Shown: positions 1 through 11,324 of the stretch, piece by piece
How positions within the stretch are numbered: position 1 is the first letter of the stretch
Layout of the letters: each line of letters starts with the position of its first letter
Translations under genes and position numbers: made by a program
The notes under the pieces: model-generated
Seen by the model: the letters and a program-made list of their open reading frames with translations, nothing else
Database searches by the model: none
Told to the model about the DNA's origin: nothing
Origin: Fidelibacterota bacterium
GTDB lineage: Bacteria; Pseudomonadota; Alphaproteobacteria; Rhodospirillales; Rhodospirillaceae
DNA: 64,000 bases
Reading direction: 5' to 3'
Assembly (NCBI GenBank): GCA_947476275.1
Contig: CANJPQ010000002.1
Location: 1 to 64,000, forward strand

Positions 1-2
1 AG

Positions 3-134
3 CGGCACCGCATCGAGAATGCTTTTTGCAGGCTCAAAGACTTCCGGCGCATTGCCACCCGCTACGATAAGCTGGCGCGAAACTTCCTTGCATCCATCCA
101 CCTCGTCGCAGCAATCGTTTGGTGGATTTTATGA
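3..134 (+). mobile_element. C-terminal end of an IS5-family transposase (partial)
   Basis: The frame starting at base 3 is open to the TGA at 132-134 and reads like the conserved C-terminus of IS5-family DDE transposases: RHRIENAFCRLKDF, then RYDKLARNFLA, ending IVWWIL. The rest of the element lies before the window. The stop codon runs directly into GAGTCTGGACCCT at about 133-145, which I take to be the terminal inverted repeat, so the insertion boundary is close to base 145. The element reads towards the 3' end of the oppositely oriented KAP NTPase gene and supplies that gene's present last codons. The family assignment is by motif recognition; the other IS end is not visible. Confidence 0.8.
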
Positions 135-1941
135 GTCTGGACCCTAGTTCTGCCATAAGGAAACCAATGGCTTTTCGATTGGAGAATGTCTGTTCCAGAA
201 ACGAAGCCCTTTTGCTGCCCGTCAACTTTCCCAGCACGATCCCAAAGAGCTTGCGGGCGGTTCTCCACACCTTTCGCTGCTCAAACCAACCCGGTTCAGG
301 TTCGGCTTTCTGCGCCACATCCACAGTATCCAGTATGTCTGCGGTCAGTGAAGTCAGCGTGGGAACCGAAAGCTCGCTGTGATTCATTCTCGATATGCGA
401 TCTAGGGCAACTTCGTACATTGTGCCGCCCTGAGGTCGAGCCTGGGAAATGAGACTCGACATGATGGACGTAACGCTCTCACCACCTTCTGCCTTTGAGA
501 TCAGGGAACGCCATACGTCGTCGCCAAGAGTGCCGCTGGGATCGGAAAATGAAAAATAGCGTCGATAGTATTGGGGGCTTCCCAAACGCTTACCGGACTC
601 AAGCGCGGTCAACTCGTCTGCATCGACTTTGTCGAACACTTTGTCGTTGCTGATTCCAGGTATAAGTTCTCCGAGGCGATAAATTGAGTTCGGAGAAAAA
701 GCATCTTCCGAGGGTGCCAACTTCTCTAGCTGCTGCTTAATGCTCTCCTTCTCATCGTCACGCAGTCTTGCGCCCATATTGTGAAGGGCAGCGAAAGTTC
801 CGAGATAGCGCTCGGCCCAACGATATAGACCTTCATTCTTTAGACGGACGACTTGGAGCCATACTAAGTCTGGGAAATCCACATCCCTGGCGATGGGAGG
901 GTAAAAGAGCCGAATGGCGTTCATCACTTGCGTGACATCACGGGGTGTTTCCAGCAGGCCTCCCTCTCGATCCACAACGGCTACAAGGCGCTCCGAGGTA
1001 TCCAACGAGAGTGGTTGGCCGGCTATGTCTTTGCAGAGTTCAATACATTGCTTGTGAAACAAGCGCCGCAGATCAAATTCCTGAGGAATGGGGACGGCGA
1101 ACGTGACTTGCACGATTTTTTGAAGGAAGGCCCTTCCGTCGCGGACTTTGAGCGATCGCTTTAGACTGTGAGCGAGCACATCCCGGTCATAGCAAAGAAG
1201 GTAAATAACGTTGGGAAAGTCTCCGACGGCTCTAATGAGGCGTGTGACTTCGGCGGCTTCCTTCGGCTCTAGGCGATCCAGATCATCTACGACAACCACA
1301 AATCTGTGTTGGAGAGATCTGAGGCGTCGAACGAGTTCCGCCTTAAGCTGAATAATCGACGTAGGCTTTTTGTCTTTCTCCAGCAGTTTTCCGCCTTCCT
1401 CCAGGGCCTTACCAATTGCCTCCATGAAGGGTACGCCAGCTAGGCCAGCCAAATTGACGGCAGATACAAGACGGCGGCTGGTTGCCGCTCCGTATGCTCG
1501 CATCATAGTTGCCAATTCTGCGGTCTTTTTTGCGGCCTTCTTGCTTCTCGGTGAAAGTGAGTCAACCGCCTTAGCTATATCGCCAATGAGAGCGGCAACC
1601 ATGCTGTCTCGATCGCTGACAATCCAAGGGTCAAATTTTACTACTGAGACATTTGGGCCAGTTAGGCGTATGCATAGCAAGTTCAGGATGCTTGATTTCC
1701 CAGAGCCCCACTGGCCTTCAATCCCTATTACAAGGCCGTCCTTAGCGCCGCTGCTTCGGACCGAGGTGGCGAGGCGCTCTGCAATTATTCCAAATCCTAG
1801 TTCGTCCGCATCGGGGTTGTCGATTGGGCGATCGCCATCGAAATCGATTCTTGGCGACATGATCCCAGGTTCAAGCGGTCTTGCAGAATCATCCTCAGTT
1901 GCTTCGGCACCAAATAGGCGCTGCCAGATTGCTCGAAACAT
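34..1941 (-). CDS. KAP-family P-loop NTPase, 3' end replaced by IS DNA
   Basis: Predicted 635-residue ATPase of the KAP family (the group that includes plasmid phage-exclusion protein PifA). Near residue 78 is a Walker A motif, EGQWGSGKSS; the KAP-typical FDPW follows near 105, and a Walker B strand VVVVDDLDRLEP lies near 217. A mildly hydrophobic stretch around 155-180 could be membrane-associated. I chose the ATG at 1941 over the one at 1953 because GGGGGA sits just before it. The last 36 or so codons, from GSRLIKS onward, are antisense to the IS5 end, so the native C-terminus has been lost or displaced. It is divergent from the unknown gene at 2148. KAP proteins are often found in defence or plasmid contexts; a defence role here is inference. 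Confidence 0.75.
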   Translation of the reverse strand: MFRAIWQRLFGAEATEDDSARPLEPGIMSPRIDFDGDRPIDNPDADELGFGIIAERLATSVRSSGAKDGLVIGIEGQWGSGKSSILNLLCIRLTGPNVSVVKFDPWIVSDRDSMVAALIGDIAKAVDSLSPRSKKAAKKTAELATMMRAYGAATSRRLVSAVNLAGLAGVPFMEAIGKALEEGGKLLEKDKKPTSIIQLKAELVRRLRSLQHRFVVVVDDLDRLEPKEAAEVTRLIRAVGDFPNVIYLLCYDRDVLAHSLKRSLKVRDGRAFLQKIVQVTFAVPIPQEFDLRRLFHKQCIELCKDIAGQPLSLDTSERLVAVVDREGGLLETPRDVTQVMNAIRLFYPPIARDVDFPDLVWLQVVRLKNEGLYRWAERYLGTFAALHNMGARLRDDEKESIKQQLEKLAPSEDAFSPNSIYRLGELIPGISNDKVFDKVDADELTALESGKRLGSPQYYRRYFSFSDPSGTLGDDVWRSLISKAEGGESVTSIMSSLISQARPQGGTMYEVALDRISRMNHSELSVPTLTSLTADILDTVDVAQKAEPEPGWFEQRKVWRTARKLFGIVLGKLTGSKRASFLEQTFSNRKAIGFLMAELGSRLIKSTKRLLRRGGWMQGSFAPAYRSGWQCAGSL

Positions 1942-1953
1942 TTTTTCCCCCAT

Positions 1954-2147
1954 TTCGAGGTCGCGACATCAAGTAACTCGACGCTGTCGCGGAGGTGCAT
2001 GCTTGCACCTTCTAGGAAATATTTCCAAACTATAAATGTTTAGGGCTCATCGACTTAAGAACCTGTGCCTATTATTATACTAAAATATATGGCCGCAGTA
2101 TTGTTAGACTAGAATTCGAAACGAACAGGCTTTTAAAGGGGGGCTCA
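1954..2147. promoter_or_regulatory. AT-rich divergent intergenic region
   Basis: This spacer separates the KAP gene (left) from the unknown gene starting at 2148 (right). It is clearly richer in A and T than the rest of the window, especially 2030-2120, where TATTATTATACTAAAATATA occurs, so promoters in both directions are likely. No clean palindromic operator was recognised. Confidence 0.45.
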
Positions 2148-2561
2148 TTGATTTTGATCTTAGATGAATTGATGAAAGGCAACTTGGATATCGCGGAGCA
2201 GGTTTGCGAGACGAAGGCATTTTGGGACCGCTTCTTCGCAGATCATAAATCATCGTCGGAAGCTGAGATCGCAAAAGCTTTGGGCGATGAGCAGTTGTCC
2301 TACGAGACGGTATTTGACGGCGATCGAGCGCTTGGAAAATCTTCGATGCCTTTTACATGTCTCGCGTCCCTCTATGACGATCAGAAGGGCTTCGACAACA
2401 ATCGCGCTCTGGCGGTACGCGTCGCGCGTGCGTTTCAAGGCAGCATGGTCAGTATTGAAGTGAAAGGTGCTGCAACTCGCGCTGCGATGGCCTATGGCCT
2501 CTATGAGTACGACAGCGCGCTGCTCAAGGATGCAAAGCGCTATCTCGGCATCTATGAATAG
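2148..2561 (+). CDS. Hypothetical protein, 137 aa, unknown
   Basis: I do not recognise this protein. It begins with TTG, supported by AAAGGGGGG a few bases upstream, and has no signal peptide or membrane segment. It is acidic and probably mostly helical, with repeated Ala/Asp/Glu-rich stretches and a C-terminal half (ALAVRVARAFQG, then ATRAAMAYGLYEYD) that could form helical hairpins. It is divergent from the truncated KAP NTPase and shares its AT-richer composition, so the two may have arrived together. It ends 47 bases before the 3' end of the LysR gene, which marks the start of the housekeeping block. Confidence 0.6.
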   Translation: MILILDELMKGNLDIAEQVCETKAFWDRFFADHKSSSEAEIAKALGDEQLSYETVFDGDRALGKSSMPFTCLASLYDDQKGFDNNRALAVRVARAFQGSMVSIEVKGAATRAAMAYGLYEYDSALLKDAKRYLGIYE

Positions 2562-2608
2562 ATGCCTATGTGGACGTTGCTGAATGCGGCTGGCAGGGTT
2601 CTCGCCTC

Positions 2609-3577
2609 CTACCCCGCCTTGCTCAACGTCTCCGTCTTCTGCGCCACCACGGTGAGCTGGCTCTTGGCGCGGCCGATCTCGCGCACCAGGTAATCCCGGA
2701 ACACGGACACGCGGGTCGAGTTGCGCAGTTCGGCGGCGTAGACGAAGTAGGCGTCGATGGTGGTGCCTTCCAGTTCAGGCAGCACCTGCACGATGCCGGT
2801 GCCCTCGCGGCCGAAGTAGTCCGGCAGGGAGCCGATGCCGATGCCGGCTTTGATGGCACGGTAGATGCCGTAGATGTTGTTCACGCGGAGCGCCGTGTGG
2901 GGCTCCACGTCGATGGCGGCCAACTGCTCCACCAGCCAGTTGATGTTCTGGATCGGCGCGGTGCCTTCGCCGAACTGGATGATGTCGTGGTCCTTCAGCT
3001 CGGCGATGTTCTGGGGCACGCCGCGTTCCTTCAGGTACTCCGGCGAGGCGTAGAGGTTGGCGCGCATGCTGCCGAGGTGGCGCTGGATCAGGTCCGGCTG
3101 GGTGGGCTCGTTGAAGCGGATGGCGACGTCGGCCTCGCGCATGGCGAGGTCGAGCTCGCGGTCGTCGAGCTGCACCTGCACCTCGATCTGCGGGTAGGCG
3201 CGGGTGAACTCCTTCAGGCGGGCCACCAGCCACACGGAGCCGAAGGCGACGGTGGTGGTGACGCGCAGCACGCCTTCCGGGTTCTCCTTGGTTTCGGTGA
3301 GCAGGTTCTCGACGTTGTTGAGCTTGGAGAACACGTCGTGGACGGTCTTGTAGAGCAGGTCGCCCTGCTCGGTGAGGATCAGGCCGCGGGCGTGGCGGTG
3401 GAACAGGGAGACGCCGAGGGATTCCTCAAGCGCGCTGATCTGCCGGGAGACGGCGGACTGGCTGAGGTTCAAGGTCTCGGAGGCATGGGTGAAGCTGCCG
3501 GCTTCGGCGACGGCGTGGAACACCCGCAGCTTGTCCCAATCGAGACGGCCGCTGTTGCGTGAAGCCGAGTTCACCAT
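2609..3577 (-). CDS. LysR-family transcriptional regulator
   Basis: A 322-residue LysR-type regulator. The N-terminal winged helix-turn-helix spans about residues 13-72 and contains LDWDKLRVFHAVAEAGSFT and SQSAVSRQISALEESLGVSL, typical of the family. The remainder is the periplasmic-binding-like effector domain. It lies downstream of trxB on the same strand, separated by about 120 bases that hold a double-hairpin repeat. The order Lrp-trxB-LysR recalls the rhizobial locus that carries LsrB/VtlR-type regulators, linked to envelope and redox control. Orthology is plausible but unproven, so no symbol is given. Confidence 0.9.
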   Translation of the reverse strand: MVNSASRNSGRLDWDKLRVFHAVAEAGSFTHASETLNLSQSAVSRQISALEESLGVSLFHRHARGLILTEQGDLLYKTVHDVFSKLNNVENLLTETKENPEGVLRVTTTVAFGSVWLVARLKEFTRAYPQIEVQVQLDDRELDLAMREADVAIRFNEPTQPDLIQRHLGSMRANLYASPEYLKERGVPQNIAELKDHDIIQFGEGTAPIQNINWLVEQLAAIDVEPHTALRVNNIYGIYRAIKAGIGIGSLPDYFGREGTGIVQVLPELEGTTIDAYFVYAAELRNSTRVSVFRDYLVREIGRAKSQLTVVAQKTETLSKAG

Positions 3578-3606
3578 AGGTCGCTCCTTGGCCTAACTTA
3601 GGTCGT

Positions 3607-3702
3607 CTCCCGTTACCCTGGACCCTCGGATCAAGTCCGAGGGTGACAACTTAAAAAAGTCGTCCTCGTGCTCGACACGAGGACCCAGGGTTACGGTCTC
3701 AT
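3607..3702. repeat. Nested double-hairpin intergenic palindrome
   Basis: Between trxB and the LysR gene are two perfect hairpins, ACCCTCGG...CCGAGGGT at about 3618-3640 and GTCCTCGTG...CACGAGGAC at about 3661-3687. They are enclosed by outer arms TACCCTGG and CCCAGGGT, which pair with each other. The element resembles the short palindromic repeats scattered through alphaproteobacterial intergenic DNA and shares the CTGGA-CCTCGG core with the element at 5348-5459. It could terminate or stabilise the trxB transcript; it has no long T tract. Confidence 0.6.
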
Positions 3703-4646
3703 CCGTGCGCGGCGGCGGCCAGGAAGCGATCCGCTTCCAGGGCGGCCATGCAGCCGGTGCCGGCGGCGGTCACCGCTTGCCGGTACACGTGGTCCTGCAC
3801 GTCGCCGCAGGCGAAGACGCCGTCGAGTTTGGTGGCGGTGGAATCGGGCGCGGTGATCAGGTAGCCGTTCTCGTCCATGTCGAGCACGTTCTTGAACAGC
3901 TCGGTATTGGGCGTGTGGCCGATGGCGACGAACAGGCCGTCGACGGTCAGGTCCTGGATCGCGCCGGTTTTCACGTTGCGCAGCTTGATGCCGGTGACGC
4001 CGGGAGGTGCGGTCTTGCCGACGACTTCGTCCACGGCGGAATCCCAGACCACAGTGATCTTCGGATGGGCGAACAGGCGCTGCTGGAGCATCTTCTCCGC
4101 GCGCAGGCTGTCGCGACGGTGGATCAACGTCACCTTGGTGGCATGGTTGGTGAGGTAGAGCGCTTCCTCGACCGCGGTGTTGCCGCCGCCGACCACGGCG
4201 ACTTCCTTGCCGCGGAAGAAGAAGCCGTCACAGGTGGCGCACGCGGACACGCCGAAGCCCTGGAACTGCTTCTCGGTCGGGATGCCAAGCCAGCGGGCGG
4301 AGGCGCCGGTGGCGACGATGATGCTGTCGCCGATGAAGGTGTCGCCGGAGTCACCGGTCGCCACGTAGGGGCGCTTGGTGAAGTCGATCGACGTGACGAG
4401 GTCATGGACGAAGCGGGTGCCGACGTGCTCGGCCTGCTTGGTCATTTGCTCCATCAGCCAGGGGCCCTGGATCACGTCCGGGAAGCCCGGGTAGTTCTCG
4501 ACGTCGGTGGTGATGGTCATCTGGCCGCCGGGCTGCATGCCGGCGACGACGATGGGCGCGAGGTTGGCGCGCGCGGCATAGATCGCGGCGGTAAGGCCGG
4601 CGGGGCCGGAGCCCAGGATCAGCACCTTGGTACGATGTTCAGCCAT
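3699..4646 (-). CDS. trxB: Thioredoxin-disulfide reductase
   Basis: Flavoprotein that reduces thioredoxin with NADPH in the cytosol. The 315-residue product starts at MAEHRTKVLILGSGPAG; the longer open frame upstream is proline- and glycine-rich leader and not coding. FAD-binding GSGPAG is at 12-17, the redox-active pair is C136-A-T-C139, and the NADPH-binding GGGNTAVEEA begins at 153. The C-terminal FAD motif FACGDVQD is also present. Length and motifs match the bacterial low-Mr enzyme. It is divergent from the Lrp/AsnC gene across a guanine-run-rich spacer, and a LysR gene follows it on the same strand. Confidence 0.97.
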   Translation of the reverse strand: MAEHRTKVLILGSGPAGLTAAIYAARANLAPIVVAGMQPGGQMTITTDVENYPGFPDVIQGPWLMEQMTKQAEHVGTRFVHDLVTSIDFTKRPYVATGDSGDTFIGDSIIVATGASARWLGIPTEKQFQGFGVSACATCDGFFFRGKEVAVVGGGNTAVEEALYLTNHATKVTLIHRRDSLRAEKMLQQRLFAHPKITVVWDSAVDEVVGKTAPPGVTGIKLRNVKTGAIQDLTVDGLFVAIGHTPNTELFKNVLDMDENGYLITAPDSTATKLDGVFACGDVQDHVYRQAVTAAGTGCMAALEADRFLAAAAHG

Positions 4647-4828
4647 GGAAACGGGAGAGCCTAACGTAAAGACCGGCTCGCCCCCCTGGCTCCCCGGCGT
4701 TGCGCCGCAACAAGTGGGGGGAAACATAGGGGGGTGGGGGTGGGGGTTCAAGCAAGGGTGGGGCGGGTTGCAAAGCTCCGTCTGCTTGGGCTATCTTGTA
4801 ATTTAATTGCGTGATGGGCGGGGAAGCT
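4647..4828. promoter_or_regulatory. trxB/lrp divergent promoter region with G-quadruplex motif
   Basis: The 182-base spacer carries both promoters. On the + strand it has four guanine runs at 4716-4721, 4729-4734, 4736-4740 and 4742-4746, separated by loops of 7, 1 and 1 bases. This meets the usual G-quadruplex pattern, and further G runs follow to about 4775. In the trxB direction this is the C-rich strand of the leader. No palindromic Lrp site was certain. Confidence 0.6.
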
Positions 4829-5332
4829 ATGCAGCGCGTGAAATTGGACCGGATCGACCGGCAGATCCTGCGGGACCTGCAGGAGGACGGCCGGATGACC
4901 AACGTCGATCTGGCGGCCCGGGCGGGCATCTCCGCGCCGCCGTGCCTGCGGCGCGTACGGGCGCTGGAGGAGGCCGGCTTCATCAAGGGCTACCACGCCC
5001 AGCTCGACCAGGCGTCCCTGGGCTACACGGTGACCGTGTTCGCCCATGTGGGCCTCAACAGCCAGGCGGAGGCGGACCTGGTGGCGTTCGAGAACCTGGT
5101 GCGGGAATGGGACGAGGTGCGGGAGTGCCACATGCTCGCCGGGGAGACGGATTTTCTCCTGCGCGTGGTCGCGAAAGACTGGGATGCTTATCAGCGCTTC
5201 GTCACCGAGAAGCTGACCGCGGCGCCGAAGGTGGCGAACGTGAAATCGGCGCTGGCGATTCGCAGCGCCAAGAACCTGCCGGGCGTGCCGATTGCGGTGG
5301 AACCGAAGCCGGCGGCTGAGCCGGCGGCCTAA
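4829..5332 (+). CDS. Lrp/AsnC-family transcriptional regulator
   Basis: About 167 residues. The N-terminal helix-turn-helix contains LDRIDRQILRDLQEDGRMT followed by DLAARAGISAPPCLRRVRAL, the family signature. The C-terminal RAM (amino-acid-binding) domain includes VRECHMLAGETDFLLRVV. I chose the ATG at 4829 because GGGGAAG precedes it; the GTG at 4811 and ATG at 4814 lie upstream in the same frame but lack a comparable site. The tail is Pro/Ala-rich. Divergence from trxB suggests it may sense amino acids and influence trxB, but that is inference from position. A hairpin plus T tract follows it. Confidence 0.93.
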   Translation: MQRVKLDRIDRQILRDLQEDGRMTNVDLAARAGISAPPCLRRVRALEEAGFIKGYHAQLDQASLGYTVTVFAHVGLNSQAEADLVAFENLVREWDEVRECHMLAGETDFLLRVVAKDWDAYQRFVTEKLTAAPKVANVKSALAIRSAKNLPGVPIAVEPKPAAEPAA

Positions 5333-5347
5333 ACACGCACCGCCGTC

Positions 5348-5388
5348 ATGCTTGCAGTCCGCAGGACTGCGAGCATCCAGGTTTTTTT
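5348..5388 (+). terminator. Rho-independent terminator of the Lrp/AsnC gene
   Basis: A 13-base-pair stem (ATGCTTGCAGTCC with GGACTGCGAGCAT, one mismatch, loop GCA) is followed within five bases by a run of seven T at 5382-5388. It lies 16 bases after the stop codon of the regulator. Confidence 0.75.
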
Positions 5389-5418
5389 CGGTTCTGGTAT
5401 GAAAACAGATACCTCTGG

Positions 5419-5459
5419 ATCCTCGGCCCTGCGGGCCAAGGATGACGCGCTTCGGCGCG
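5419..5459. repeat. Second palindromic repeat with a TTCG-capped hairpin
   Basis: ATCCTCGGCCC at 5419-5429 pairs with GGGCCAAGGAT at 5433-5443. Directly after it is a small hairpin CGCGC-TTCG-GCGCG at 5446-5459. The core resembles the repeat at 3607-3702. It lies between the 3' ends of the Lrp gene and greA. Confidence 0.5.
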
Positions 5460-5477
5460 CGGCGCGCGCCTAAGCGG

Positions 5478-5951
5478 TCACTTAAACTTCACCGTCACCA
5501 CTTCGTAGGCCTTGCCGCCGCCGGGGGTGATGACTTCGACGTTGTCGCCCTTGGACTTGCCGATGAGGGCGCGGCCGAGGGGGGACTGCACGGAGATCTT
5601 GCCCTTGGCCAGGTCCGCCTCGTAGGGGCCGACCACCTGATAGGTGGTCTCTTCGTCGGTGTCGTCGTCGGCCAGCGTGACGAAGGCGCCGAAGCGCACG
5701 ACCGAGCCGGACAGCTTGGACACGTCGATCACGTCGGCGCGGCTGACGATATCCTCAAGCTCGCTGATGCGGCCTTCGATGAAGCTCTGTTTCTCGCGGG
5801 CAGCATGATACTCGGCGTTCTCGGACAGATCGCCGTGCTCGCGCGCTTCGGAAATGGCTTTGATCACGGCATGGCGATCGACCGTGCGCAGTTGCCGCAA
5901 CTCAGCTTCAAGCGGAGCTAAACCCTCCGCCGTCATAGGAATCTTGTCCAT
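5478..5951 (-). CDS. greA: Transcript cleavage factor GreA
   Basis: 157-residue factor that enters the RNA polymerase secondary channel and rescues backtracked complexes. The N-terminal coiled coil (about residues 8-75) includes [19 protein letters not shown]; the acidic tip residues GDLSENAEY are the catalytic hallmark. The C-terminal FKBP-like domain contains [19 protein letters not shown] start at [10 protein letters not shown] (5951); the TTG at 5972 lacks support. It is downstream of carB on the same strand with an 86-base gap, so co-transcription with carAB is likely. Confidence 0.96.
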   Translation of the reverse strand: MDKIPMTAEGLAPLEAELRQLRTVDRHAVIKAISEAREHGDLSENAEYHAAREKQSFIEGRISELEDIVSRADVIDVSKLSGSVVRFGAFVTLADDDTDEETTYQVVGPYEADLAKGKISVQSPLGRALIGKSKGDNVEVITPGGGKAYEVVTVKFK

Positions 5952-6037
5952 GACGCTCGATCCTGCTTTCAACCAGCCAACAGAAAGAAATAGCCCTCGC
6001 CGTGAGGCGGGGCTTGTCCAAACCCAGCAGTAAATCC

Positions 6038-9304
<3,267 letters not shown>

Positions 9305-9306
9305 GG

Positions 9307-10485
9307 CTACTTCTTCCGCGCCTTCATCAAGTCGGCAAAACGGTGGAACAGATAGTGGCTGTCCTGTGGGCCGGGTGAGGCCTCAGGGTGGTATTGCACG
9401 GAGAACACCGGTTTGTCGGTGAGCTTCATGCCTTCGACGATGCCGTCGAAGAGCGACTTGTGGGTTTCGATGCAATTCTTCGGCAGGGTCGCGCGATCGA
9501 CCGCGAAGCCGTGGTTCTGCGAGGTGATCTCGACCTTGCCGGTCTCCAGGTCCTTCACGGGCTGGTTGGCGCCGCGGTGGCCCATCGGCAGCTTGTAGGT
9601 CATCGCGCCGACGGCGAGCGACAGCAGCTGGTGGCCGAGACAGATGCCGAAGATCGGCTTCTCGGTCTTGATGAGTTCGCGCAACACCGGCACGGCGTAC
9701 TTGCCCGTCGCCGCCGGATCGCCGGGGCCGTTGGACAAGAACACGCCGTCGGGATTGTGGCGCAGGATTTCCTCGGCGGTGGCGGTCGCCGGCACCACGG
9801 TCACCTTGCAGCCGACGTCGGCGAGGGAGCGCAGGATGTTGCGCTTGGCGCCGTAGTCGACCGCGACCACGTGGTACTTCGCATCCGTGAGCGTGGCGAA
9901 GCCGCCGGTGCGGCTCCACAGGCCCTGGTCCCAGGTGTAGGTCTGGCGGCAGGTGACGTCTTTCGCCAGATCCATGCCGTCGAGACCGGGCCATGACTTG
10001 GCCACGGACAGCAGCATCGGAATGTCGAACTTGCCAGTCGGCTCATGGCAGATCACGCCGTTCGGCGGACCCTTGTCGCGGATGCGCCGGGTCAGCTTGC
10101 GGGTATCGATGCCGGTCAGGGCGATCATGTCGTTTGACTTGAGCCACGCGTCCAGGTGCTGGGCGGAGCGGTAGTTCGACGGCGCGGTGATGTCGTCGCG
10201 CATGATGCAGCCGCGCGCCGCAACCGTGGTCGCTTCCAGGTCTTCCGGATTGGTGCCGACGTTGCCGATATGCGGGAACGTGAAATTGATGATCTGGCCG
10301 GCGTAGGAGGGATCGGTCATCACCTCCTGATAGCCGGTCATGGAGGTGTTGAAGCACACCTCGCCGACCTTGGACCCGGTCGCGCCGGCGCCCCGGCCCC
10401 AATAGACCGATCCGTCGTCCAAAACCAATACGGCTGTCGCACCAGCGGGCTGCCCCGGAACGGGAGGACTGGTGTTGGGGGCCAT
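9307..10485 (-). CDS. carA: Carbamoyl-phosphate synthase small (glutaminase) subunit
   Basis: 392 residues. It releases ammonia from glutamine and channels it to CarB. The N-terminal CPSase domain begins [18 protein letters not shown]; the C-terminal class I amidotransferase domain has the nucleophile motif [10 protein letters not shown] and the His/Glu pair in [12 protein letters not shown]. It is the first gene of a carA-carB-greA run on the minus strand. The 332-base upstream spacer shows no obvious attenuator that I could fold by eye. Confidence 0.97.
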   Translation of the reverse strand: MAPNTSPPVPGQPAGATAVLVLDDGSVYWGRGAGATGSKVGEVCFNTSMTGYQEVMTDPSYAGQIINFTFPHIGNVGTNPEDLEATTVAARGCIMRDDITAPSNYRSAQHLDAWLKSNDMIALTGIDTRKLTRRIRDKGPPNGVICHEPTGKFDIPMLLSVAKSWPGLDGMDLAKDVTCRQTYTWDQGLWSRTGGFATLTDAKYHVVAVDYGAKRNILRSLADVGCKVTVVPATATAEEILRHNPDGVFLSNGPGDPAATGKYAVPVLRELIKTEKPIFGICLGHQLLSLAVGAMTYKLPMGHRGANQPVKDLETGKVEITSQNHGFAVDRATLPKNCIETHKSLFDGIVEGMKLTDKPVFSVQYHPEASPGPQDSHYLFHRFADLMKARKK

Positions 10486-10817
10486 CGTCAGGTGCCGTGG
10501 AACGAGGAGAGGAGGGGGGACGTGGTCATTGGTGTCTCGCGTTCCTCTGCCTATATGGGCCTAGCTCTGGATGAACTGGGCCGCATCTGCCCGGACCGCT
10601 CTTGGCTGGGGCTCATGGTCCCCCGCCGCGAAAGCAGCCTCGCGCGCTTCGATGATGTGCGTTAAAGGCGCGGTGTAAGCATTCGATCCCGGTGAGTCAA
10701 GGCGCTGGAACACCAAGCGTTTTGGCAGAGACTTATCCACAATCTCGGTCGCCAATTTGGCGGCCGACCCGTGTAGACTAGCTAACCCGATTTTTCGTCC
10801 CCGAAGGTGACAGTACG
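10486..10817. promoter_or_regulatory. carA / yqeY divergent spacer with a consensus DnaA box
   Basis: This spacer carries the promoters of carAB (leftward) and of yqeY-dnaG-rpoD (rightward). A perfect consensus DnaA box, TTATCCACA, lies at 10733-10741, about 75 bases before the yqeY start. It is a single box without an AT-rich unwinding region, so a regulatory site is more likely than an origin. Small open frames in it look like chance. Confidence 0.45.
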
Positions 10818-11279
10818 ATGAGCATTCGCGCCAAATTGACCGACGACATGAAGACCGCCATGCGCGCCAAGAACGAGAAGGTCCTGCACACGGTGCGGCT
10901 GGTTCTGGCGGCCATCAAGGACAAGGACATCGCGGCGCGCCCGTCGGGCAACACCGGCGGAATCGACGACGCCGCCATCCTTTCGCTCATGAACAACATG
11001 ATCAAGAGCCGCAAGGATTCCATTGCCCTGTACCAGCAGGGCAATCGCCCGGAACTGGCCCAGAAGGAGCAGGACGAGATCGACGTCATCGCGTCCTACA
11101 TGCCCCAGCAAATGGGCGAGGCGGAGGTCGCCGCCGCGGTGAAGGCCGCCATCGCGGAGACCGGCGCCGCCAGCATGAAAGACATGGGCAAGGTCATCGC
11201 CAAGCTGAAAGAGAGCCACGCCGGCAAGATGGATTTCGGCGCGGTGTCGGCCGTGGTGAAGCAGCACCTGTCGGCGTAA
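10818..11279 (+). CDS. GatB/YqeY domain protein
   Basis: 153 residues, the usual size for YqeY proteins, which carry the C-terminal domain of GatB as a free protein. MSIRAKLTDDMKTAMRAKNE opens it, and the centre has EQDEIDVIASYMPQQMGEAE, both typical. It ends with the tRNA-binding-like helical domain (GKVIAKLKESHAGKMDF). It may act in tRNA-dependent amidation or tRNA handling; its exact role is unsettled. It directly precedes dnaG and rpoD and probably heads that operon, in the place rpsU has in enterobacteria. Confidence 0.93.
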   Translation: MSIRAKLTDDMKTAMRAKNEKVLHTVRLVLAAIKDKDIAARPSGNTGGIDDAAILSLMNNMIKSRKDSIALYQQGNRPELAQKEQDEIDVIASYMPQQMGEAEVAAAVKAAIAETGAASMKDMGKVIAKLKESHAGKMDFGAVSAVVKQHLSA

Positions 11280-11290
11280 CATTTACGACT

Positions 11291-11310
11291 CCCGCGCCGG
11301 TTGGCGCGGG
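11291..11310 (+). other. GC-rich hairpin between yqeY and dnaG
   Basis: CCCGCGCC pairs perfectly with GGCGCGGG around a GGTT loop. It is 12 bases after the yqeY stop and 14 bases before the dnaG start. There is no T run, so it is not a standard terminator. Its closeness to the dnaG ribosome-binding region suggests control of read-through, processing or translation. Confidence 0.55.
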
Positions 11311-11324
11311 CGCCGGAGCGTTAG

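Noticed and set aside
10733-10741. DnaA box considered as a replication origin
   Set aside because: A single box, no AT-rich unwinding element and no dnaA, hemE or parA context.
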